A stretch of DNA of 35,751 nucleotides from Bacillota bacterium (lineage in GTDB: Bacteria > Bacillota > Clostridia > Saccharofermentanales > UBA5734): assembly GCA_029548445.1 (NCBI GenBank), contig JAKPNJ010000206.1, positions 1 through 35,751 of the forward strand, read 5' to 3'. Below are positions 29,719 through 35,751 of the stretch, piece after piece. The translations under genes were made by a program, and so were the position numbers. Each line of letters begins with the position of its first letter. Position 1 is the first letter of the stretch. Below the pieces are notes generated by a model. The model saw only the letters and a program-made list of their open reading frames with translations. It was not told where the DNA came from and searched no databases.

Positions 29719-32232
29719 ATGGCAAGGCGGATTATCATTGTCGGAGGCGTGGCGGGCGGCGCCACCGCGGCAGCCAGGCTTCGGCGGCTGGACGAACATG
29801 CGGATATCCTGGTGTTGGAGCGGGGTCCCCATATCTCCTTTGCCAACTGCGGGCTGCCCTACCACATCAGCGGAACGATCAAGGACCGCCGCCGCCTTCT
29901 TCTCCAGACCCCCGAATCCTTCCGGTCCCGGTTCAACGTCGATGTCCGAGTCCGGACCGAGGCGCTGAAAATCGACCGGGCCAACCGGACCGTGACGGTC
30001 CGCCATCCCGACGGCAGCCTGACCGAGGAGTCCTATGACGCCCTGATCCTGTCCCCCGGGGCGGAACCCATCCTGCCGCCCATTCCCGGCGTTCGCGAAA
30101 AGGGTGTCCTGGTGCTTCGGAACATCCCCGACATGGACCGGATCCTGGAAGTGGTCAGCGAAGAGAAGACCCGGAGCGCCGTCGTCGTGGGAGGCGGGTA
30201 CATCGGTGTCGAAATGGCCGAGAATCTTCGGGAAGCGGGTCTCTCGGTGACCATCGTGGAACTGGCCGACCACGTGATCCAGTCGATCGACGCGGACATG
30301 GCGGCGGATGTCCATGCACACCTTGTGGACCACGGCATCGGCTTGCACCTGAACACGGCGCTGACTGCCATTACGAGGGCCGGCGGGCGCCTGTCCCTGG
30401 CCCTGTCGGATGAAAGCCGCCTGGAAACCGATCTCGTGATCCTGTCGGTCGGGGTAAGGCCGGAAACGTCCCTCGCCCGGGAAGCCGGGCTCCGGACCGG
30501 CGTCCGGGGCTGCATTGTGACGGACGACACCATGCGCACCGACGATCCCGCCATTTATGCGGTCGGGGACGCCGTGGAGGTGACGGATTTCATCACGGGC
30601 CAACCGACCTTCATTCCCCTGGCCTCTCCCGCCAACCGGCAGGGCCGCATCGCCGCGGACAACCTGTGCGGCATTCCATCCCGGTATCGGGGAACCCAGG
30701 GCACCGCCATCCTCAAGGTGTTCGACATGGCCGTGGCGTCCACGGGAGCCAGCGAGAAGACCCTTAAGGAAAAGGGCATCCCGTATGGCAGAACCGTGAC
30801 TTTCAGCGCCGACCACGCTTCCTATTACCCTGGGGCGACCTACATGACCCTGAAGACGCTGTTCCACCAGGGGACAGGCAAGCTGCTGGGCGCCCAGATC
30901 ACGGGGTACAACGGCGTGGACCGGCGGATCGACATCCTGGCCGTCGCCATCCGGGCCGGCATGACAGTGGAAGACCTGCAGCACCTGGAACTTGCCTACG
31001 CGCCGCCGTTCGGGTCGGCCAAGGACCCGGTCAACATGGCGGGCTTCGTGGCCGGCAACCTCCTGTCCGGGCTCGACAGGGAGTTCGCCTGGAACGAGGT
31101 GGCAGGGCTCGACCTGTCGCGCATAACCTTGCTGGATATCCGAACCTCGGAGGAGTTTGAAAACGGGAGCATCCCGGGGGCGGTCAACATTCCCCTGGAT
31201 GATCTCCGCCAGCGGATCGGGGAGCTGGATCCCGGGAAACCCGTGTATCTCTTCTGCCAGATCGGTCTGCGGGGCCATGTCGCAGCCAGGATCCTGTCCC
31301 AGCGCGGGTTCGATCCGGTGTACAACCTTTCGGGCGGCTATCGGTTCTACCGGTCCAATACCCGGTCCTTCCCCGCCCTGGCAGCTGCCCCCCATGCCAG
31401 GAACGAGGTCAGCCCGATCCTCCAGGACGCCCTGGATGCCGACCTGTCGGAAGCCAGCATCCCCCAGCAGGAACGGGGCGAATCCCTTCCCGCGGTCCAT
31501 GCCGTGGACGCCTGCGGCCTCCAGTGCCCGGGTCCGATCCTGCGGCTGGCCGAGGCTGTTCGGCAGGCCGGCATCGGGGACCTGGTCGACATCCTGTCGA
31601 CGGACCCGGCATTCTCCTGTGATGTGGACGCATGGGCCCGCAGGACGGGGCACCGGGTCGTGGAGAAAGCGGTCGAGCAGGGACGTTCAAGGGTCCGGAT
31701 CCTCAAGGAAGCGCCTGCAGGAGTCGAAACGGAGTCCCGGACTCCGGCCGGCGCCACGACCGGTCGGGGCAAGAACCTGGTGGTCTTCTCCCAGGACCTG
31801 GACAAGGCCATCGCCGCCTTCATTATCGCCAACGGGGCCGCCGCCATGGGTCGACCGGTCACCATGTTCTTTACATTCTGGGGGCTCAACATCCTCCGGC
31901 GGCGGGAACGGGTCCGGGTCCGCAAGTCCCTGGTCGAGAGCATGTTCGGGTGGATGATGCCCCGCGGGTCCACACGGCTCGGCCTTTCCAGCATGAACAT
32001 GATGGGGATCGGTCCCCGCATGATCCGGGGCATCATGAAACGCAAGCACATCGACTCTCTCGAGGACCTGGTCCGAACGGCCCTCGGCAACGGTGTCCGG
32101 CTGGTGGCCTGCACCATGTCCATGGATGTCATGGGAATCCGTCCGGAAGAGCTGATTGACGGGGTCGAGCAGGGCGGTGTGGCCTCCATGCTGGATTTCG
32201 CCGAGGACAGCGACATGTCCATGTTCATCTGA
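29719..32232 (+). CDS. Four-domain sulfur-relay fusion: CoA-disulfide reductase / rhodanese / TusA / DsrE
   Basis: An 837-residue cytoplasmic protein. Residues 1-450 are a CoA-disulfide/persulfide reductase: FAD motif GGVAGG (9-14), redox C44 in SFANCGLPY, NAD(P)H motif VGGGYIGVE near 156-164, and the FAD-binding YAVGDAVE. A rhodanese domain (about 455-555) has active C513 in LFCQIGLRG. A TusA domain (about 593-665) has CGLQCPGP with C599 and C603. A DsrE-like domain (about 686-837) has C798 in VACTMSMD. Each domain carries or transfers persulfide sulfur, so the chain could pass sulfur internally or reduce CoA persulfides. ATG at 29719 has GGAGG nine bases upstream. Similar multi-domain proteins are known in anaerobic Firmicutes; the in vivo substrate is not known. 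Confidence 0.92.
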   Translation: MARRIIIVGGVAGGATAAARLRRLDEHADILVLERGPHISFANCGLPYHISGTIKDRRRLLLQTPESFRSRFNVDVRVRTEALKIDRANRTVTVRHPDGSLTEESYDALILSPGAEPILPPIPGVREKGVLVLRNIPDMDRILEVVSEEKTRSAVVVGGGYIGVEMAENLREAGLSVTIVELADHVIQSIDADMAADVHAHLVDHGIGLHLNTALTAITRAGGRLSLALSDESRLETDLVILSVGVRPETSLAREAGLRTGVRGCIVTDDTMRTDDPAIYAVGDAVEVTDFITGQPTFIPLASPANRQGRIAADNLCGIPSRYRGTQGTAILKVFDMAVASTGASEKTLKEKGIPYGRTVTFSADHASYYPGATYMTLKTLFHQGTGKLLGAQITGYNGVDRRIDILAVAIRAGMTVEDLQHLELAYAPPFGSAKDPVNMAGFVAGNLLSGLDREFAWNEVAGLDLSRITLLDIRTSEEFENGSIPGAVNIPLDDLRQRIGELDPGKPVYLFCQIGLRGHVAARILSQRGFDPVYNLSGGYRFYRSNTRSFPALAAAPHARNEVSPILQDALDADLSEASIPQQERGESLPAVHAVDACGLQCPGPILRLAEAVRQAGIGDLVDILSTDPAFSCDVDAWARRTGHRVVEKAVEQGRSRVRILKEAPAGVETESRTPAGATTGRGKNLVVFSQDLDKAIAAFIIANGAAAMGRPVTMFFTFWGLNILRRRERVRVRKSLVESMFGWMMPRGSTRLGLSSMNMMGIGPRMIRGIMKRKHIDSLEDLVRTALGNGVRLVACTMSMDVMGIRPEELIDGVEQGGVASMLDFAEDSDMSMFI

Positions 32233-32242
32233 CCTGGGTCTT

Positions 32243-32283
32243 CGGCCTCCTGTCCCGGCGCACCCGGCCCGGTCAGGAGGCCG
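32243..32283. terminator. Bidirectional terminator-like hairpin between convergent genes
   Basis: Perfect 10-bp stem CGGCCTCCTG / CAGGAGGCCG (32243-32252 and 32274-32283) with a GC-rich 21-base loop that can fold further. It lies in the 63-bp gap between the convergent sulfur-relay and acyl-CoA synthetase genes. No T-run follows in either direction, so it may act with Rho or as an mRNA 3' end protector. A 12-bp palindrome, CGGCCTAGGCCG (32292-32303), includes the stop codon of the synthetase. Confidence 0.55.
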
Positions 32284-32295
32284 CCCGGATTCGGC

Positions 32296-34041
32296 CTAGG
32301 CCGGACCGGGCTTCCCTCCCGGCGCCGCACCGATCCGAACGGTGTGGCGCTTGATTTTTTTCGTGGTGGTCTTGTCGAACTCCTCCCGGCGGATGTGGAA
32401 GTTCCGAATATATTTGTAAGGGACCAGGAGCTGGTTGACGCCCTTGACCACGTCGGCCATCCGGGAGCGGACGATGGCCTCCGACGGTTCCTGCCCGCCG
32501 TTCTCCTGGGCCAGGCGTTCGAAATCGGGCACGATTTCGGCCGCCACCACCATCTCGCCGCTTTCGTCCTGGATTCCATAGACCAGGCTTTCCCGGACAA
32601 GCTCGTTCCGGCCAAGAAGGGATTCGACTTCCTCGGGGAAGATTTTTTTCCCGTTCTTGGTTACGATGACATTCTTCTTGCGGCCGGTGATGATCAGGAA
32701 GCCGTCCCGGTCGAGGTATCCCAGGTCGCCGGTATGGAACCAGCCGTCCCGAAGGGCCTCGGCCGTGGCCTCTTCGTTTTCGTAGTACCCCAACATGACA
32801 TTGGGTCCCCGTCCTACGATCTCCCCGACTCCGTCCTCGTCCGGTTCATCGATCCGAAGGTCCACGCCGGGCAGCGGCAGGCCGGCCGATTCGTTCCGGA
32901 AGACCCGATCCCGGTTGAGGGCGAGGATGGGGGCGCATTCCGTCAGGCCATACCCCTGGACACAATGGAATCCGAAATCCTGCATGCCTTTCATGACGGC
33001 GGGATCAATGGGGGCGCCGCCGGCGATGAACAGCCGGAGATGGCCGCCGAAAGTGTCATGGATCGGGGCGAAGAGCTTCCTTCGGACATCGATGCCGATA
33101 CGGCGGAGGGTGCGGCTGAGGGCCAGGCCCGTTTTCAGCTTTTTCGCCTTTTCCGGGTCCTGGGCCGCAGCGGACAGGATGCGCCGGTAAAAGGCCTCCA
33201 GCATCAGCGGAACCACCAGCACCAGGGTGGCCTGGCTCTCCTGCAGGTTCCGGGGTATCTGCCGCAGCCCCTCCGCATAGGCCACGGTGCAGCCCCGGTA
33301 AACAGGACAGAGGAAGCCGCAGGTGCACTCGTACGTATGGTGGAGCGGCAGGACCGACAGGAACGTGTCCTTCTCGTCGATATACAGCATGCTGCACATG
33401 GCGGTCAGGTTGCTGCACAGGTTTCGCTGGGACAGCATGACGGCCTTGGAATCCGCGGTGGTGCCGGACGTAAACAGGAGGACCTGCAGCACGGACGGGT
33501 CGATGGGGAGGGACAAGTACGCATTCCGGTCGGACGCAGACGCCATCTCCCCTTCCTTCATCAGGGAGGAGAAGGCGCGGGTCCCCCTGGCATCCTCCTG
33601 GAGGTCCGCGTCCACGAACAGCCGGACGGTCGGGATCCCGGACCGGATGGCCGCCACGTCTTCCCGGCGAAGGGCCGTATGGACCAGGACATCGGCCCTG
33701 GACCGTCGGATCAGGCTTGCGATCTCATGGGGCGGCAGTTCCTTGTCCAGGGGGACCGCAACACCCAGGCCGCAGACCGTGGCCATGTACGCCACCGCCC
33801 ATTCGTAGCGGTTCTCCCCGATGATCGCCACCCGGGCCCCCTGGAATCCCGCCCGAAGGAGGGCGGTTCCGAAGGACGCCACATCCTCTCCAAACTGGCG
33901 ATAGGTCACGGGACGGTACGGCCCGCCCCGGGCGTCCTTGACGAGGAAGGCCGGCTTGTCGGCGTACAGCCGCACGCTTTGCGCCAGCATGTCCCTCAAG
34001 TCCCCGATAGGGCGGACGGAATGCAAGGGTGGGTGGTTCAT
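32296..34041 (-). CDS. AMP-forming long-chain acyl-CoA synthetase (FadD-like)
   Basis: Adenylate-forming ligase likely activating fatty acids to acyl-CoA; other carboxylic acids are possible. It has 581 residues. ATP/AMP motifs are TSGTTADSKAV (191-201), YGLTEC (364-369), WFHTGDLGY with D439 (434-442), ITGRKKNVI with R454 (451-459), and the C-terminal lysine-rich TTTKKIKR segment near 556-563. The first motif has Ala-Asp-Ser in place of the common Gly-x-x before Lys, a variation I associate with a Clostridia subgroup. No membrane helix. ATG at 34041 follows AGGAGGGA. The gene converges with the sulfur-relay gene and diverges from the rRNA methyltransferase. Confidence 0.9.
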   Translation of the reverse strand: MNHPPLHSVRPIGDLRDMLAQSVRLYADKPAFLVKDARGGPYRPVTYRQFGEDVASFGTALLRAGFQGARVAIIGENRYEWAVAYMATVCGLGVAVPLDKELPPHEIASLIRRSRADVLVHTALRREDVAAIRSGIPTVRLFVDADLQEDARGTRAFSSLMKEGEMASASDRNAYLSLPIDPSVLQVLLFTSGTTADSKAVMLSQRNLCSNLTAMCSMLYIDEKDTFLSVLPLHHTYECTCGFLCPVYRGCTVAYAEGLRQIPRNLQESQATLVLVVPLMLEAFYRRILSAAAQDPEKAKKLKTGLALSRTLRRIGIDVRRKLFAPIHDTFGGHLRLFIAGGAPIDPAVMKGMQDFGFHCVQGYGLTECAPILALNRDRVFRNESAGLPLPGVDLRIDEPDEDGVGEIVGRGPNVMLGYYENEEATAEALRDGWFHTGDLGYLDRDGFLIITGRKKNVIVTKNGKKIFPEEVESLLGRNELVRESLVYGIQDESGEMVVAAEIVPDFERLAQENGGQEPSEAIVRSRMADVVKGVNQLLVPYKYIRNFHIRREEFDKTTTKKIKRHTVRIGAAPGGKPGPA

Positions 34042-34061
34042 GGCGATCCCTCCTGGTTCCG

Positions 34062-34089
34062 TCGGGAATCGGAATGGTCCGGTTCCCGA
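34062..34089. repeat. Inverted repeat in the leader of the acyl-CoA synthetase gene
   Basis: Two 11-bp arms, TCGGGAATCGG and CCGGTTCCCGA, with a six-base spacer; ten of eleven positions pair and the other is a G-T wobble in one strand. It lies between the predicted promoter (34116-34144) and the ribosome binding site of the synthetase gene, so it could be a downstream operator for a dimeric repressor (for example of fatty-acid metabolism) or an mRNA hairpin. The repeat is seen; the role is inference. Confidence 0.5.
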
Positions 34090-34115
34090 TCGACGGTGTA
34101 TGATGGAACAAGTCC

Positions 34116-34144
34116 ATTATCCCGAAACCGACGCCGCTTGTATA
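34116..34144 (-). promoter_or_regulatory. Possible promoter of the acyl-CoA synthetase gene
   Basis: On the minus strand TATACA (34139-34144), a 17-bp spacer and GATAAT (34116-34121) match consensus at four and five positions. Transcription would start near 34109, and the first part of the message would contain the inverted repeat at 34062-34089. No comparable site was found for the plus-strand methyltransferase gene in this 143-bp gap. Confidence 0.4.
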
Positions 34145-34184
34145 CCCGTCGGAAGGATGCGACGATTCGTCGCGGAGGTGCCCC

Positions 34185-35393
34185 ATGTCCCGTTCCATTT
34201 CCGCAGTCCGGATCGGGGGGCCGGGTGTCCGGCGCCTCGAGGCCGGCCACCCCTGGGTCTACCGGACGGAGATCCGGTCGTCTTCCGGCCCACTGGAAGA
34301 CGGCGACCCGACGGATGTCCTGGACCTCCAGGGGCGACGGCTGGGCCGCGGCTACTTCAATTCCCGGTCGATGATCACGGTCCGCCTGCTGGAACACGGC
34401 CCGAACCCGGAATCGACCTTGCTGGAGGATTCGGGGGAGCGGCTGGTCCGCGAACGGCTCCGGCAGGCCCTGGACTTCCGTCGGCGCATCGCCCGGCCGG
34501 ACACCACCGGGGAACGGCTGGTCTTCGCCGAGGCGGACCGCTTGCCCGGCGTCATCGCGGACCGCTTCGGGGATACCGTCGTCCTGTCGATCCTGTCCCT
34601 GGGCATGGTCCGATGGATCCCGGTCCTGTCGGGCGGAATCCGGGAGGCCTGTTCCCCCGCTGGCATCCTGGTCCGGCAGGACGATCCCATCCTGGCCAGG
34701 GAGGGCCTGCTGCCGGAGCCTCCCCATCGGATCGGCACCGTCCCGGAAACGGCCCTGTACCTGGAAAACGGGCTTGCGTTCGCGGTTCCGCTGCACACCG
34801 GGCAGAAGACCGGTTCCTACCTGGATCAAAAGGAAAACCACGCCTTTCTCGAAACCTGGGTCGCGGGTCGATCGGTCCTGGATGCCTGCGCCTACCATGG
34901 CGGGTTCGCCCTCCACGCGGCCCGGGCGGGGGCCGCCTCCGTGACAGCCCTGGATATTTCCGGCGAGGCCTTGCGCCATGTCCGGGACAATGCGGCGCAT
35001 AACCGGCTTGTCGGCATCAACCTGGCAGAGGCCAACGTCTTCGATTACTTGCGTGAGGCGAGGAAGCAGGGGCGCCGGTTCGACGCCATCGTCCTGGATC
35101 CCCCGGCTTTCGCCAAGAGCCGGCGGACGCTGCCCGACGCCCGGCGGGGATACAAGGAGATCAACCTGGGTGCCCTGCGGCTGCTGCCGCCGGGAGGACT
35201 CCTTGCGACCCATTCCTGCTCCTATCACATGCAGGAAGCCATGTTCCTCGACACCGTCCTGGAGGCTGCCATGGATGCCCGTCGGACGGTCCGGATCCTG
35301 GCCGTCCGCCGCCAGGCCATGGACCATCCCGTCCTGGGAGGGTACCCGGAGTCCCATTACCTGAAAAGCGTGTGGCTGGAAATCCTGGATTGA
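34185..35393 (+). CDS. rlmI: RlmI-like class I SAM-dependent 23S rRNA (cytosine-C5) methyltransferase
   Basis: Predicted rRNA methyltransferase of the RlmI/YwbD family, which methylates C1962 of 23S rRNA in E. coli. It has 402 residues. An N-terminal PUA domain (about 5-75, with GHPWVYRTEI at 21-30) is followed by an EEHEE-like linker and the methyltransferase domain (about 205-400). Visible motifs include TGQKTGSYLDQKENH, VLDACAYHGGFALHAA (SAM-binding, from about 230), VLDPPAFAKS (about 303-312) and THSCSYHM, whose Cys is the expected nucleophile. ATG at 34185 has GGAGG seven bases upstream. It is convergent with the MATE gene, stops four bases apart. The target base is inferred from family only. 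Confidence 0.9.
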   Translation: MSRSISAVRIGGPGVRRLEAGHPWVYRTEIRSSSGPLEDGDPTDVLDLQGRRLGRGYFNSRSMITVRLLEHGPNPESTLLEDSGERLVRERLRQALDFRRRIARPDTTGERLVFAEADRLPGVIADRFGDTVVLSILSLGMVRWIPVLSGGIREACSPAGILVRQDDPILAREGLLPEPPHRIGTVPETALYLENGLAFAVPLHTGQKTGSYLDQKENHAFLETWVAGRSVLDACAYHGGFALHAARAGAASVTALDISGEALRHVRDNAAHNRLVGINLAEANVFDYLREARKQGRRFDAIVLDPPAFAKSRRTLPDARRGYKEINLGALRLLPPGGLLATHSCSYHMQEAMFLDTVLEAAMDARRTVRILAVRRQAMDHPVLGGYPESHYLKSVWLEILD

Positions 35394-35396
35394 ACA

Positions 35397-35751
35397 CTAC
35401 ACCCGAATCCGGGCCCAGCGGCCCGACCGGAAGCGCAGGAACACCAGGATCCCGCGAAGGCAGAGATCCACCGACATGGCCATCCAGGCGCCGGGCAGGC
35501 CCAGGCCAAGGGCCCTGGCCAGGAGGCCGGCCAGGACCATCCGCAGGCCCCACATGCCGGCGATGGAGATATAGAGGGGCCATTTCGTGTCCCCTGCGCC
35601 CCGAAGGGCGCCGGACAGAACGATGGACGTCCCGAAGAAAAGCTGGGGAATCGCCACGATCCGCAAGACCCGGGCGCCTTCGGCCACCACGGCGGCATCG
35701 GGCGTGAATAAGCGCAGGAGGACGTCCGGGATCAGCAGCAGGAGCGCCACC
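35397..35751 (-). CDS. MATE-family efflux transporter, C-terminal part only
   Basis: The 118 visible codons are the end of a multidrug and toxin extrusion (MATE) protein; the frame enters from beyond the right edge, so the true start is not in the window. Visible are hydrophobic segments and family stretches near the tenth to twelfth helices, such as RIVAIPQLFFG, SGALRGAGDTKWPLYIS and GAWMAMSVDL. MATE proteins export cationic compounds by sodium or proton antiport. The chain ends shortly after the last helix with basic residues (RFRSGRWARIRV). Substrate cannot be judged from this fragment. Confidence 0.88.
   Translation of the reverse strand, partial: VALLLLIPDVLLRLFTPDAAVVAEGARVLRIVAIPQLFFGTSIVLSGALRGAGDTKWPLYISIAGMWGLRMVLAGLLARALGLGLPGAWMAMSVDLCLRGILVFLRFRSGRWARIRV

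Noticed and set aside
29587-31653. 688-codon minus-strand open frame opposite the sulfur-relay gene
   Set aside because: Composition (His, Gln, Asp, Gly) is typical of the antisense of GC-rich coding DNA. The plus strand carries a protein with four recognised domains.
35397-35750. A complete small membrane protein starting at a GTG near the right edge
   Set aside because: The sequence matches the C-terminal helices of MATE transporters and the frame is open to the window edge, so the GTG is an internal valine codon.

Overview
The window looks like a chromosomal segment from a GC-rich (roughly 60-65 % by eye) member of the Firmicutes, most likely a Clostridia-type lineage. The pointers are a Gram-positive PolC replicase, a PASTA-domain Ser/Thr kinase paired with a PP2C phosphatase, a short EF-Ts, strong AGGAGG-like ribosome binding sites with frequent TTG/GTG starts, and sigma-A type promoters (TATAAT) standing out in a GC-rich background. 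No tRNA, rRNA, insertion sequence, phage gene or CRISPR array was seen.

Left two thirds (1-22,960, all minus strand, read right to left): a tightly packed housekeeping block, rpsB-tsf-pyrH-frr-uppS-cdsA-dxr-rseP-ispG-polC-priA-def-fmt-yugP-like peptidase-rsmB-rlmN-PP2C-PASTA kinase. It joins two gene strings that are usually separate in Firmicutes: the rpsB-to-polC string (translation, isoprenoid and lipid-carrier synthesis, envelope proteolysis, replication) and the priA-def-fmt-rsmB-rlmN-prpC-prkC string (replication restart, N-terminal formyl-Met metabolism, rRNA methylation, cell-wall signalling). Most neighbours overlap or lie within 20 bp. Three promoter-like sites (upstream of rpsB, frr and def) and one intrinsic terminator (between tsf and pyrH) divide it. 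The kinase gene runs off the left edge inside a Pro-Thr-Glu tail.

Right third (22,958-35,751): an accessory region with mixed strands. It holds a GNAT acetyltransferase, a PepV-like M20 dipeptidase, a Cys-rich DUF2284 protein, a rhodanese lipoprotein, a protein made of two fused GNAT domains, a small operon of a Cof-type HAD phosphatase plus an unusual RHH-like/AT-hook protein, a four-domain sulfur-relay fusion (CoA-disulfide reductase, rhodanese, TusA, DsrE), an AMP-forming acyl-CoA synthetase, an RlmI-like 23S rRNA methyltransferase, and the 3' end of a MATE transporter gene that enters from the right edge.

The most interesting items are the triple AT-hook protein, whose own operon promoter is the most AT-rich stretch in the window, and the sulfur-relay fusion with its extracytoplasmic rhodanese neighbour. 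No stretch longer than about 215 bp lacks a gene. The larger gaps (25,944-26,142; 29,506-29,718; 34,042-34,184; 22,841-22,957) hold promoters or leaders, described below.
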